From positions 1 through 64,000 of the forward strand of contig NZ_PDKC01000013.1 of NCBI RefSeq assembly GCF_004116495.1: a stretch of DNA of 64,000 bases, given 5' to 3'. Within the stretch, counting starts at the first letter, position 1. Every line of letters begins with the position of its first letter. The stretch is from Arcobacter sp. CECT 8985. Lineage in GTDB: Bacteria; Campylobacterota; Campylobacteria; Campylobacterales; Arcobacteraceae. Both the position numbers and the translations under genes were made by a program. The notes beneath the pieces were generated by a model. It did no database searches and was not told the DNA's origin. It worked only from the letters and a program-made list of their open reading frames with translations. Positions 51,975-61,583 of the stretch are shown here, in pieces.

Positions 51975-52253
51975 ATGAACAAGGCTGAATTTATAGACGC
52001 AGTAGCTACAAAAGCTGGTTTATCAAAAAAAGATGCAAAAAATTCTGTTGACGCAGTATTAGATACAATTACTGAGACTTTAGTTAAAAAAGATTCTGTA
52101 AGTTTTATCGGATTTGGAACATTTACTACTTCTGACAGAGCACAAAGAACTGCAAAAGTTCCAGGAACTGACAGAACAGTTACTGTACCTGCTACTACAG
52201 TTGCAAAATTTAAAGTTGGTAAAGCTTTAAAAGAAGCAGTTGCTGGTAAATAA
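51975..52253 (+). CDS. hup: HU-family nucleoid protein
   Basis: A 92-residue HU/IHF-fold protein. MNKAEFIDAVATKAGLSKKD, VSFIGFGTFTTSDRAQRTAKVPGT and the closing FKVGKALKEAV are family hallmarks. As the loop has PGTDRTVTVPATT rather than the IHF type, it is HU-like. An AAGGAG ribosome site precedes it and a strong intrinsic terminator follows. Codon use is more GC-rich at some sites, as expected for a highly expressed gene. Confidence 0.95.
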   Translation: MNKAEFIDAVATKAGLSKKDAKNSVDAVLDTITETLVKKDSVSFIGFGTFTTSDRAQRTAKVPGTDRTVTVPATTVAKFKVGKALKEAVAGK

Positions 52254-52266
52254 TCTCTTCATCTTT

Positions 52267-52298
52267 AATCCTATCCTATAATGGGATAGGATTTTTTT
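52267..52298 (+). terminator. hup intrinsic terminator
   Basis: Inverted repeat with arms AATCCTATCC and GGATAGGATT followed directly by TTTTT: a classic terminator, 15 bp after the HU stop and 17 bp before the tRNA. Confidence 0.85.
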
Positions 52299-52314
52299 AT
52301 GTCTAAAAATCAAT

Positions 52315-52399
52315 GCCCGTGTGGTGAAACTGGTAAACACGTTGGATTCAAAATCCAATGACCTAGGTCTTGTCGGTTCGAGTCCGACCACGGGTACCA
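52315..52399 (+). tRNA. tRNA-Leu (anticodon CAA), copy 1
   Basis: All arms fold: acceptor GCCCGTG/CACGGGT (first pair G-U), D stem GTG/CAC, anticodon stem TTGGA/TCCAA with loop TTCAAAA (anticodon CAA at 52349-52351), a long class II variable arm (GACC/GGTC), T arm GTCGG/CCGAC with loop TTCGAGT, and an encoded ACCA end. The long variable arm and anticodon identify tRNA-Leu reading UUG. Confidence 0.95.
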
Positions 52400-52471
52400 C
52401 TACATAAGTTACTCTATTATAACATATAACTTGATACAATATCAAACACTTTAAATACAAATGGAAATTGT

Positions 52472-53590
52472 ATGAAAAAACTATCAATAATTATTATGTT
52501 TATTCTTGTTTTTTTGCAAAGTTTTGCTTTTGCAAATAACTCAATTGATGAAAATACTTTAAAAAAAATGATAGGTAAAATGCTAATAGTTGGTTTCAAT
52601 GAAAGTAAAATCAATGAAAAAAGTAAAATTGTAAAAGATATAAAAAAATACAATTTAGGAGGAGTTATACTATTTGATAGATATTATAATAATAAAGATA
52701 AAATCAAAAATATATCTTCACTAAAACAGCTGAAAGAATTGACAACTACTTTACAAAATATATCAAAAGAACCTCTAATTATCTCAATTGATCAAGAAGG
52801 TGGTAAAGTTGCAAGACTTAAAGAAAATATTGGTTTTATAAAAACACTAAGTGCAAAAGATATAGCTTCAAATAGCTTAGAAAATGCAACTATTACTTAT
52901 GATAAACTAGCTAAGAATTTAAGAGATATTGGAATAAACTGCAATTTTGCTCCTGTTGTTGATTTAAGTATTGAGCCTAAAAACTATGTAATAAATCAAC
53001 TACATAGATCATATGGAAAAAACCCTATAAAAGTATCAAAATATGCACAAACTTTTATAAGTTCACTTGAAAAACAAAAAATTATAAGTACCTTAAAACA
53101 TTTTCCAGGACATGGCTCTTCTACAACTGATTCACACAAAGGATTTGTTGATGTATCAAATACATGGAAAGAAAAAGAGCTTATTCCTTACAAACAAATA
53201 CTTAAAAATAGCAATAAATCTATGATGATTATGACAGCTCATGTATTTAATAAAAACTTAGACTCAAAATACCCAGCAACACTTTCAAAAAAGGTAAATA
53301 CTCAATTATTAAGAAATAAACTTAACTATAAAGGTGTAATAATAAGTGATGATATGCAAATGAAAGCTATCTCAAGTCATTATTCCCTTGAAAAAAGTGT
53401 AGTTTTAGCAATAAATAGTGGAGTAGATATTTTACTTTTTGGAAACCAACTTGATTATATAAGTACAGATAAAATTATAAATACTATTTACAAAAATATT
53501 AAAAACCATAATATTTCAATACAAAAGATAGTTTTAGCAAATAAAAGAATAGATACATTAAAATCTACAATAAAAACACCTAGTTTTTAA
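52472..53590 (+). CDS. nagZ: Glycoside hydrolase family 3 beta-N-acetylhexosaminidase (NagZ-type)
   Basis: A 372-residue protein with a cleavable signal peptide (1-22, QSFAFAN), unlike the cytoplasmic NagZ of E. coli. The NagZ-specific loop KHFPGHGSSTTDSHKGF with its catalytic Asp-His pair and the nucleophile Asp in GVIISDDMQM are intact; IDQEGGKVARL is also typical. It would release GlcNAc from muropeptides in the periplasm. It lies between the two tRNA-Leu genes and has its own -10 box (GATACAAT at about 52434). Confidence 0.9.
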   Translation: MKKLSIIIMFILVFLQSFAFANNSIDENTLKKMIGKMLIVGFNESKINEKSKIVKDIKKYNLGGVILFDRYYNNKDKIKNISSLKQLKELTTTLQNISKEPLIISIDQEGGKVARLKENIGFIKTLSAKDIASNSLENATITYDKLAKNLRDIGINCNFAPVVDLSIEPKNYVINQLHRSYGKNPIKVSKYAQTFISSLEKQKIISTLKHFPGHGSSTTDSHKGFVDVSNTWKEKELIPYKQILKNSNKSMMIMTAHVFNKNLDSKYPATLSKKVNTQLLRNKLNYKGVIISDDMQMKAISSHYSLEKSVVLAINSGVDILLFGNQLDYISTDKIINTIYKNIKNHNISIQKIVLANKRIDTLKSTIKTPSF

Positions 53591-53646
53591 CTTATCAAAT
53601 AAACTTTTAAGCCTTTTTTCGACACAATTTCAGACTTAAAAGAGAA

Positions 53647-53733
53647 GCCGCTATGGAGAAATTGGTAGACTCGAGAGATTCAAAATCTCTTTTCAGCAAT
53701 GAAGTGTCGGTTCAAGTCCGACTAGCGGTACCA
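53647..53733 (+). tRNA. tRNA-Leu (anticodon CAA), copy 2
   Basis: A complete class II tRNA: acceptor GCCGCTA/TAGCGGT (first pair G-U), D stem GAG/CTC, anticodon stem AGAGA/TCTCT with loop TTCAAAA (anticodon CAA at 53681-53683), variable arm TTCA/TGAA, T arm GTCGG/CCGAC with loop TTCAAGT, and an encoded ACCA end. The anticodon is the same as in copy 1 but most stems differ. Confidence 0.95.
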
Positions 53734-53749
53734 TTGTTATATTACTATA

Positions 53750-56233
53750 TTAAAAATCTTTAAACTTCTCTCTAATTTCCAAAAATTCATCCAAGTTATC
53801 AAAAAAGATATCTATTAATTTTGGATCAAAATGTTTTGCTTTTTCTTTTCTAAATAGTTCAAATATTTTTTCATCTTCCCATGCATTTTTATAACATCTG
53901 CTACTTCCTAAAGCATCAAATACATCTGCCACAGCTGTTATTCTTCCATAAATATGAATATTTTCTTCTTTTAATCCTCTTGGATAACCAGAACCATTCC
54001 ATTTCTCTTGATGTTCATGTGCTACAATTGCTGCTGCTTTTAATATAGGTCTATCTGAACCTTTTAACATTTCATAACCTATTGTTGTATGAGTTTTCAT
54101 TATTTCAAACTCTTCTTCTGTTAATTTTCCAGGCTTTTTCAAAATTGCATCTGAAATTGCAACTTTTCCTATATCGTGCATTGGACTTGCTTGTCTTAAT
54201 ATCTCTGCTTCTTTCTCAGATAAACCATATTTTAAAGCTAATATTTTTGAATATTCTGCAACTCTTTTAACATGATTTCCAGTCTCTTTAGAACGAACTT
54301 CTGCAATAGCACCCATTCTAAAAACTACTTCTTTTTGAGTATCAGATATTTCTATATTTAGATTTTCTATTTCATTTTTTGCTTTTTCAATCTGTTTTTT
54401 TGTAGTTATATCTTGAAAAATAGTTGTATAGTTAACAAAATCACCATTTTTATCATATTCTGGTGTTATAATAACATATAAATAAATAAGCTCACCAGAC
54501 TTACTTCTATTTAATAACTCTCCTTGCCAAATCTTTTTATTTTTTATAGTCTTATCTAAATCATCATGTACTTTCTCATCAATTAATCCTTCAGCTAAAA
54601 ATGTATAATTTTTCCCTATTAATTCATCTTCAGCATATCCAAAAGTTTGACAAAATGCTTTACTTACATAAAATATTTTCCCTTCACTATCTGTTTTTGC
54701 AATAATTACATTCTTATCTAGAGTTTTAAGCATTCTATTTAATTCATATGATAAAGATTTTGATTCTGTAATATCAAAAATTGCACCAACTATTCCACCT
54801 ACTTGTCCATCTTCATAAAATAGATTTTTGTAAAGTATTAAATCTTTTTTACTATTATTAATCTCAATAGAAATTTCATACTCTTCTATTTGTTTTTTAT
54901 CAAGTAAAATATTATCTTTTTCATCAATAAGTTCTGCTGTTTTTTTATTTATTAAATCTGATGATTTTTTGTTTATAACTTTTTCTCTTGGTAAGCCAAC
55001 CATCTCTTCAAATGCTTTATTACAGCCAATAAACTCTTTATTTGTATTTTTATAATAAATAGGAGTATTTACATTATCAATTAAGTTTTGTTGAAAAGTT
55101 AATTGTTTTCGGATTTTTATTTCTGCTTTTTTTCTTTTATTTATATTTAAAAGTAAAATAATTATAAAAATAATCATCATTATAAAAAGTACAATCGTTG
55201 ATACTATCTCTTTAAAATATATTTCAAAGGGTGAGAGTTCTTTATTTAAAAAAATACTGCCTGAAGGAAGTATTTTTTCATCAATATTAAATTTTTTTAT
55301 TTGATTATAATCAAAAATATAATTATTAGGACTCTCGTATATAGAACTCATATCTTTTACATTAGAACCATCAAGGATTCTTTTTGCCAAATTTGCTGCT
55401 GTTTTACCTTGAGAAAAACCTGTAATCATATATCCACCAATAATATTTTTGCCTAAAAGACCTTTTGAAGTAGTATATATTGGAACTTTTACATTTTTAT
55501 TTAGAAGTTTTTTCAATGAAAAATGATCTAAAAATTTATTATCTTCTGTTTTAAAATATGTATTATGTAAAATTACACTATTTGAAGTTAAATTTTTTAA
55601 TTTATTAAGTAATTGTTTCATTGTTAGCTTGTCTAAAAATTCAAACTTTAAATTTTTGTTTTCATAATTTTTTATAATCCCTTGCATCTGTTTTTTTACA
55701 GTTTTTCCTGTAGTTGTTGAATCAATTAAATTATATATTGTTTTTACATTTGGATGAAGTTTTAATATCAAATCATAATTTGCTTTTAAATCTGTTTCCT
55801 CACTAACTCCTACAAAGTTATCATATCCTTCAAGTTGCTCTTTTTTAAGGTAATTTACTCCACAAAAAACTACAGGCACTTCTTTGAATAAAGTAGAGTT
55901 ATATTTTTTCAAAAAATTAAAAGCATTATTATCTGAAGCAAGGATTATGTCAAATTTTATATTTTTATATTTTTCTTTATAAATATTTTTTAGATTACTA
56001 TAATGTTCTGATGAACTAAATCTTTTAGTGTCCATATACTCAATATAAATATCATACTTATCTGGATCATCAAATACGAAACGCATTCCTCTATTTATCT
56101 CTTGAGTCCATATTGAAGATGGATGATAAGAGTGAAGAAACAACACATTTGACTTATTATGCTCTTGAGCAAATAATGAGCTAACAAAAAAAACAAAAAG
56201 TAAAAAAAACTTTATAAAAATATATTTTTGCAT
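53750..56233 (-). CDS. Periplasmic-binding-domain, dual PAS, HD-GYP phosphodiesterase
   Basis: An 827-residue membrane signalling protein. A signal peptide (1-22) and a periplasmic ABC-type substrate-binding-like domain (about 25-310) are followed by a membrane helix (about 340-365), two PAS domains (about 385-495 and 505-625) and a C-terminal HD-GYP domain (about 640-815). The metal-site HD is in MHDIGKVAI and the GYP motif in EKWNGSGYPRGL, so c-di-GMP breakdown is expected. It is divergent (148-bp gap) from a GGDEF protein with binding-protein-type sensors, so the pair may set opposing c-di-GMP outputs from related signals. Confidence 0.9.
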   Translation of the reverse strand: MQKYIFIKFFLLFVFFVSSLFAQEHNKSNVLFLHSYHPSSIWTQEINRGMRFVFDDPDKYDIYIEYMDTKRFSSSEHYSNLKNIYKEKYKNIKFDIILASDNNAFNFLKKYNSTLFKEVPVVFCGVNYLKKEQLEGYDNFVGVSEETDLKANYDLILKLHPNVKTIYNLIDSTTTGKTVKKQMQGIIKNYENKNLKFEFLDKLTMKQLLNKLKNLTSNSVILHNTYFKTEDNKFLDHFSLKKLLNKNVKVPIYTTSKGLLGKNIIGGYMITGFSQGKTAANLAKRILDGSNVKDMSSIYESPNNYIFDYNQIKKFNIDEKILPSGSIFLNKELSPFEIYFKEIVSTIVLFIMMIIFIIILLLNINKRKKAEIKIRKQLTFQQNLIDNVNTPIYYKNTNKEFIGCNKAFEEMVGLPREKVINKKSSDLINKKTAELIDEKDNILLDKKQIEEYEISIEINNSKKDLILYKNLFYEDGQVGGIVGAIFDITESKSLSYELNRMLKTLDKNVIIAKTDSEGKIFYVSKAFCQTFGYAEDELIGKNYTFLAEGLIDEKVHDDLDKTIKNKKIWQGELLNRSKSGELIYLYVIITPEYDKNGDFVNYTTIFQDITTKKQIEKAKNEIENLNIEISDTQKEVVFRMGAIAEVRSKETGNHVKRVAEYSKILALKYGLSEKEAEILRQASPMHDIGKVAISDAILKKPGKLTEEEFEIMKTHTTIGYEMLKGSDRPILKAAAIVAHEHQEKWNGSGYPRGLKEENIHIYGRITAVADVFDALGSSRCYKNAWEDEKIFELFRKEKAKHFDPKLIDIFFDNLDEFLEIREKFKDF

Positions 56234-56381
56234 TTAATACTCCAAATATTTAATATTTAAGTATATCAAATTATTAATAAAAAAGAATTTTGTCATATTT
56301 TGTTATATTTAAAAAGCAAAAATATTCTAATAACACCTTTTTTTTAGGTATCATATATAAAATTTTTATAAAGATTAAAAA

Positions 56382-59300
56382 ATGAAAAATACTTTTTTAA
56401 AGATAGTTTTTATAATTACTGCTTTTTCTCTTAACTTATTAGCTTTAGAAAAAGTAACATTAAACCTAAAATGGTTTCATCAATTTCAATTTGCAGGATA
56501 TTATATAGCAAAAGAGAAAGGTTTTTATGAAGATGTAGGATTAGATGTAAAAATAGAACAAAGAGATATAAAAGAAAATTATATAGAAAAGATTATGGAA
56601 AAAGAAGCTTACTATGGTATTGCTGATTCAATAATTTTATTATATAAATCAAGAGATAATCCTATTATACTTTTATCAACTGTATTCCAACACTCACCAA
56701 ATATTTTAATTTCATTAAAAAATAATGTAGATTCTCCTTATAAATTAAATAATAAAAAAATACTTTTTTATGAAAAAGATATAGATGGCTTTTCTATATT
56801 AGCATTGTTAAAAAAATTAAACATAAACCCAAATTTAATCAGAAAAATAGGCAATAAAGCCTATACCGAACTATTAAATGATACAGTAGATGCAATTCCT
56901 GCATATATTTCAAATGAACCTTATTATTTCAAAAAAAGAAACATTCCAATACATATAATAAATCCTGCAAATTATGGTTTTGATTTTTATGGTGATATGA
57001 TATTTACAAGTAGAAAAGAAGCAATAAATCATCCTTTAAGAGCTGAAAAGTTTAAAGAAGCATCGTTAAAAGGATGGAAATATGCACTAAAACATAAAGA
57101 AGAAGTTATAAAATTAATTCATGACAAATATGCAAAAAATATAAGTATAGAGCATTTACGATTTGAAGCAAATGCTATAGATAAGTTAATTTCAATGGAT
57201 ACGACTCCCTTAGGAACATTAGATGAAGGTAGATTAAAATATATAAATAATTTTCTTAAAGAGTATTCTAATAAAAAAATAAATAATTTAAATTTAGAAA
57301 AATTTTTATTTAAAGGTAATAAAAACTTTTTCAATTTTTCAAAAGAAGAATTAAAATATTTAAAAGAACATCCAACTTTAAATGTCCAAAGTCTTAAAGA
57401 TTTTCCACCATTTAATTTTATTGAGAATAATGTACCAAAAGGATTTTTAATAGATTACTTCAATTATGTAACAAATCTAACTGGAATAAAATTTAACTTT
57501 AAAAGAAGTCTATCTTGGGATAAATATCAAGAAATGATAAGAAATAAAGAAGTTGATATTATTCCAAATATTGCAATAACAAATAAAAGAAAAAAGTTTA
57601 TAACGTATAGTGATTTTAGCCACATAAGATATACTCCTGCTATTGTAAGTAATAAAAATGCACAATCAATACATAATATAAAAGAAATTAGTGATAGTAA
57701 TAAAATTATTGCAATTTTAAATAGTTCATTTTTACAAAAAGTTTTGAAAAATCAATATCCAGAATTAAATTTATTAGCAGTCTCTTCATCACAAAAAGCA
57801 ATTGAAATGGTTTTAGAAAATAGAGCTGATTTTGCAATAGGTAATATATCTACTCTTAACTATATAATTCAAAAAAATTGGTATACCAATCTTAAAACAA
57901 CAAAACTACAATCTAAATATATTCCTTCATATATTAATTTACATATGGGATATGAAAAAGGTAATGAAATATTAAAATCAATTTTTGAAAAAATTGATAA
58001 AAAAATACCCTCTTCAAAAATAGATATGCTATTAAATAAATGGTCTAAAATAGATACTGAAAAAACAAGATTTAAACTAACAAATGAGGAAAAACTTTAT
58101 CTTTTGAAAAAGAAAAAAATTAATTTTTGTATTGATCCTGAATGGATGCCTTTTGAAAAGATAAAAGATAATAAAGTATTTGGTATGACATCAGAATATA
58201 TTAATTATTTTGAAGAAAAATTGAATATTCCTTTTAATCTAATAAAAACAAAAGATTGGACACAAACATTAGAATTTTTGAAAAAAAGAAAATGTGATTT
58301 ATCACCAGCTATTATCAATGAAAAAGAAAGAAGAGATTATCTAGATTTTACAAAAAAATATTTAACTTATCCATTGGTTCTAGCCACAAGATTAGAAGAA
58401 CAATTTATAAACAATCTACCAAGTGCATATGATAAAAAAGTTGGTTATATAAAAAACTATGCTTATATTAATGCTTTAAAAAACAAATACCCTAAAATAA
58501 AATTTGTAGAGGTAAAATCAATAAAAGATGGTCTTCAAAAAGTAAAAAATAAAAAAATATTTGGATTTGCTGAAATACTTCCAACTATTGGATACTATAT
58601 ACAAAAAGATTATTTTGGAGAGTTAAAAGTATCAGGAAAATTTAATAATAACTGGGGTTATTCAATAGGAACAAGAAATGATGAACCATTGTTACACTCA
58701 ATTATGAATAAGGTTATCAGCAATATTTCAAAACAAAAGCAAGAGAACTTTTACAAAGATTGGATTTCTGTAAAATATGAAGATACAATTGATTATAAAA
58801 AAGTTATTATCATTAGTAGTATTTTATTAGTGATTATTATTATAATTTCTTTAAAAAATAGAACTATCCATAAAATAAATGTAAAAATGCAAAAATACAT
58901 TGACATTATTGATAATCATGTAATTATTTCAAGTACTGATACAAAAGGAAATATAACTTATGTATCAAAAGCATTTTTAGATATTAGTCAGTATACAAAA
59001 GAAGAACTAATTGGTAAAAACCATAATATTGTTAGACATCCAGATACAAATAACAGCTTATTTGAAGACTTGTGGAGAACAATAAAATCTGGGAAAGAGT
59101 GGAGAGGTGAAATAAAAAACAAGAAAAAAGATGGTGGATATTTTTGGACTTATTCAGTTATAACTCCAGAGTATGATGAAAAAGGTAAAATAAAAGCATA
59201 TACTGCAATTAGAGAAAATATCACTGACAAAAAAAGAATTGAAGAAATATCTATAACTGATGGATTAACAAATATTTATAACAGACGATATTTTAATGAT

Positions 59301-59753
59301 GTTCTACCTACTTTTATTAATAATGCAAAACGATATGATGAAATTTTTACATTTGTTATTATGGATATTGATTACTTTAAACAATACAATGATAACTATG
59401 GACATCAAAAAGGAGATTATGCTTTAATTCAAATTTCTACTTTATTAAAAGAGTATATGCGTAGAGCTGATGATTATGCTTTTAGACTTGGTGGAGAAGA
59501 GTTTGGATTATTATATAAATCAAAAAATATTTCTAGTGCAAAAGAGTTTGCAAAAGATATTATTTTTGCAATTGAAAATTTAAAAATAATACATGAACAT
59601 AGCAATACTTCAAAATATATAACTGTTTCAGCTGGTGCTAGTTGTCAACATGCAAAAGATAGTCAAGATATAGAAACTTTATATAAACAAACTGATGAAT
59701 TGTTATATAAAGCAAAAGAGAGTGGAAGAAATAAAATTATTTTTAATCAATAA
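56382..59753 (+). CDS. Triple periplasmic-binding-domain, PAS, GGDEF diguanylate cyclase
   Basis: A very large 1123-residue sensor. After a signal peptide (1-22) comes a THI5/NMT1-like binding domain (about 24-300, LKWFHQFQFAGYYIAKEKGFY), then two SBP_bac_3-type domains in tandem (about 325-560 and 575-795), one membrane helix (about 805-823), a PAS domain of the aerotaxis type (about 845-945, IVRHPDTNNSLFEDLW) and a GGDEF domain (about 950-1123) with intact RLGGEEF. It should make c-di-GMP in response to one or more small ligands, possibly pyrimidine-like or amino-acid-like. It is divergent from the HD-GYP gene. Confidence 0.92.
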   Translation: MKNTFLKIVFIITAFSLNLLALEKVTLNLKWFHQFQFAGYYIAKEKGFYEDVGLDVKIEQRDIKENYIEKIMEKEAYYGIADSIILLYKSRDNPIILLSTVFQHSPNILISLKNNVDSPYKLNNKKILFYEKDIDGFSILALLKKLNINPNLIRKIGNKAYTELLNDTVDAIPAYISNEPYYFKKRNIPIHIINPANYGFDFYGDMIFTSRKEAINHPLRAEKFKEASLKGWKYALKHKEEVIKLIHDKYAKNISIEHLRFEANAIDKLISMDTTPLGTLDEGRLKYINNFLKEYSNKKINNLNLEKFLFKGNKNFFNFSKEELKYLKEHPTLNVQSLKDFPPFNFIENNVPKGFLIDYFNYVTNLTGIKFNFKRSLSWDKYQEMIRNKEVDIIPNIAITNKRKKFITYSDFSHIRYTPAIVSNKNAQSIHNIKEISDSNKIIAILNSSFLQKVLKNQYPELNLLAVSSSQKAIEMVLENRADFAIGNISTLNYIIQKNWYTNLKTTKLQSKYIPSYINLHMGYEKGNEILKSIFEKIDKKIPSSKIDMLLNKWSKIDTEKTRFKLTNEEKLYLLKKKKINFCIDPEWMPFEKIKDNKVFGMTSEYINYFEEKLNIPFNLIKTKDWTQTLEFLKKRKCDLSPAIINEKERRDYLDFTKKYLTYPLVLATRLEEQFINNLPSAYDKKVGYIKNYAYINALKNKYPKIKFVEVKSIKDGLQKVKNKKIFGFAEILPTIGYYIQKDYFGELKVSGKFNNNWGYSIGTRNDEPLLHSIMNKVISNISKQKQENFYKDWISVKYEDTIDYKKVIIISSILLVIIIIISLKNRTIHKINVKMQKYIDIIDNHVIISSTDTKGNITYVSKAFLDISQYTKEELIGKNHNIVRHPDTNNSLFEDLWRTIKSGKEWRGEIKNKKKDGGYFWTYSVITPEYDEKGKIKAYTAIRENITDKKRIEEISITDGLTNIYNRRYFNDVLPTFINNAKRYDEIFTFVIMDIDYFKQYNDNYGHQKGDYALIQISTLLKEYMRRADDYAFRLGGEEFGLLYKSKNISSAKEFAKDIIFAIENLKIIHEHSNTSKYITVSAGASCQHAKDSQDIETLYKQTDELLYKAKESGRNKIIFNQ

Positions 59754-59773
59754 AAGTTATGAAATTAACTTTT
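59752..59773. terminator. Terminator between the GGDEF sensor and tetR genes
   Basis: Inverted repeat AAAAGTTA / TAACTTTT with a 6-nt loop followed on the plus strand by TTTT. It contains the sensor stop codon and the end of the convergent TetR-family gene. Confidence 0.7.
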
Positions 59774-60367
59774 TTTAATAATACCATTTAAATATATTTC
59801 AACTGCACCTTTAATATATTTTTTCAACTCTTTTTCAGTTGGTCTTTTTTTCAATCCTAATAAAACTTTTAAATGAATATTACTTCTTAACATTCCAATA
59901 AAGTAATCTATATGCCATTCATCAACAGGTCTATCATCATCAAAATATTCAGAATTTGCTAAAATTCCTCTTAATATTTCACTTCCTTTTTTAGGTCCAT
60001 TATCAAAAAATATTTTACCTAACTCAGGAAATCTTGCAGTTTCAGTTAAAATAACCTTAAATACTCCTACCATCTTTGGTTGCATATATGTATTCATCAA
60101 AGTAAAGCCAAAATGTACTAGATTATCTCTTAAATCTTTACTTTCAAATTTTTCTTTTTCTAAGATTTTAATAACTTGATTTGTATTTGTAATAATTAGC
60201 TCTTTAAATATACCTTCTTTATTTGAGAACTCATTATATAATGTTCTTTTTGAGCAACCTACTTCTTTTGTAATTTCATCTAATGAAGTTGCCATATATC
60301 CATTTGTATAAAAACAAGCTGCTGCTGCATCTAATATTTCAATCTTTCTTTGTTCTTTTTTAGTCAT
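59765..60367 (-). CDS. TetR/AcrR-family repressor
   Basis: A 200-residue regulator. The N-terminal helix-turn-helix (about 5-50) reads ILDAAAACFYTNGYMATSLDEI then EVGCSKRTLYNEFSNKEGIF, fully typical; the C-terminal ligand domain resembles the AcrR type. It is divergent from emrA-emrB with a 103-bp gap containing a strong palindrome, so it almost certainly represses that efflux operon and itself. Confidence 0.93.
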   Translation of the reverse strand: MTKKEQRKIEILDAAAACFYTNGYMATSLDEITKEVGCSKRTLYNEFSNKEGIFKELIITNTNQVIKILEKEKFESKDLRDNLVHFGFTLMNTYMQPKMVGVFKVILTETARFPELGKIFFDNGPKKGSEILRGILANSEYFDDDRPVDEWHIDYFIGMLRSNIHLKVLLGLKKRPTEKELKKYIKGAVEIYLNGIIKKS

Positions 60368-60428
60368 CAGTTAACCTACTTAATTTTATTGTAATTATTA
60401 TAATTAAGGGTTTCTTAAAATCCTATTT

Positions 60429-60446
60429 GGTACTGTACGGTACCGT
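60429..60446. promoter_or_regulatory. Palindromic TetR-type operator upstream of emrA
   Basis: GGTACTGTACGGTACC (60429-60444) is a 16-bp palindrome with one mismatched pair, overlapping a second perfect palindrome ACGGTACCGT (60437-60446). It is a GC-rich island in an AT-rich gap, just upstream of the TATATT -10 candidate of emrA. Confidence 0.65.
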
Positions 60447-60470
60447 TTTATATTTCAAAAAAGGACATTA

Positions 60471-61571
60471 ATGTTAAAAGAGAAAAGAAAAAAATATCTT
60501 CTTACATTTTTTATAATACTAATAATAGTAATAATCACATATTTCGCATATACCTTTATATACAGTTCAAAAACTATTTCAACAGAAAATGCATATACAA
60601 AAGCAGATGTTGCACAAGTTATACCAAAAATAAATGCTCCTGTAAAACAAGTTAATGTTATTGATACACAATATGTTAAAAAAGGTGCACCTTTAATTAT
60701 TTTAGATGATAAAGATGTAAAAATAAAATTAGATATTGCAAAAGCAAATTTAGAAGAGACAAAAAGAGAAGTTGCAAAACTGATAAGTAATGATAATGAA
60801 TTTTCAAAAAAAATAAATCTTGATAACTCAAAAATAAATCTTTTAAAAGCTACAATAGAAAAGTCACATATTGAATTTCTAAAAGCTAAAAAAGATTTAT
60901 TAAGATATAAAAAATTATTAAAAACAAAATCGGTTTCACAACAAAGATTTGATGATATTAAACTTTCATATGATAATGCTAAAAAAACATGGGAAGAAGC
61001 AAAATTAAACTTGAAAAGTGCAATTACATCAAAAACAGTAACAAAAGCACAAAAAGAATCAAATTTACAATTGATAAAAGATAAAAAAGTTGAAACAAAT
61101 CCAAAAGTTTTAAAAGCAAAAGCAGAATATGAAAAAGCTTTACTAGATATGAGAAGAACAATAATAAAAGCTCCTATTTCAGGTATTATTACACAAAAAA
61201 ATGTAAAAATTGGACAATATGTAAATACAAATAGTCAACTTCTTACAATAGTTCCAATAGATAAAGTTTATGTAGATGCAAACTTTAAAGAAAGTAAATT
61301 AGAAGATGTTAAAATTGGACAAAATGTTGATTTATACTCTGATTTGTATGGTAGCAATGTAATTTATCATGGTACAGTTGAAGGGATTTCAAGTTCAACA
61401 GGTTCTGAGTTATCTATGATTCCAGCACAAAATGCAACAGGAAACTGGATTAAAGTTGTTCAAAGACTTCCTATTAGAATCAAACTAAATAAGCAAGAAC
61501 TTTCAAAAAAACCATTATATACTGGTTTATCAATGCATGTTCAGATTTTTTTAGATAATAATTCTAAATAA
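60471..61571 (+). CDS. emrA: EmrA-like membrane fusion protein
   Basis: A 366-residue HlyD-family adaptor with one N-terminal helix (about 10-30), a biotinyl-lipoyl-like domain (about 45-80 and 235-275), a long alpha-hairpin coiled coil between (about 80-220) and a beta-barrel end. KAPISGIITQKNVKIGQYV is the family signature. It links the MFS pump encoded 12 bp downstream to an outer-membrane channel. An AAGGA ribosome site precedes the ATG. Confidence 0.92.
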   Translation: MLKEKRKKYLLTFFIILIIVIITYFAYTFIYSSKTISTENAYTKADVAQVIPKINAPVKQVNVIDTQYVKKGAPLIILDDKDVKIKLDIAKANLEETKREVAKLISNDNEFSKKINLDNSKINLLKATIEKSHIEFLKAKKDLLRYKKLLKTKSVSQQRFDDIKLSYDNAKKTWEEAKLNLKSAITSKTVTKAQKESNLQLIKDKKVETNPKVLKAKAEYEKALLDMRRTIIKAPISGIITQKNVKIGQYVNTNSQLLTIVPIDKVYVDANFKESKLEDVKIGQNVDLYSDLYGSNVIYHGTVEGISSSTGSELSMIPAQNATGNWIKVVQRLPIRIKLNKQELSKKPLYTGLSMHVQIFLDNNSK

Positions 61572-61583
61572 TCGGATACTAAA

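Noticed and set aside
52434-52448. TTGATACAATATCAA upstream of nagZ as an FNR box
   Set aside because: The dyad has a 5-base centre, not the 4 of FNR/CRP sites, and GATACAAT is better explained as a -10 promoter element.
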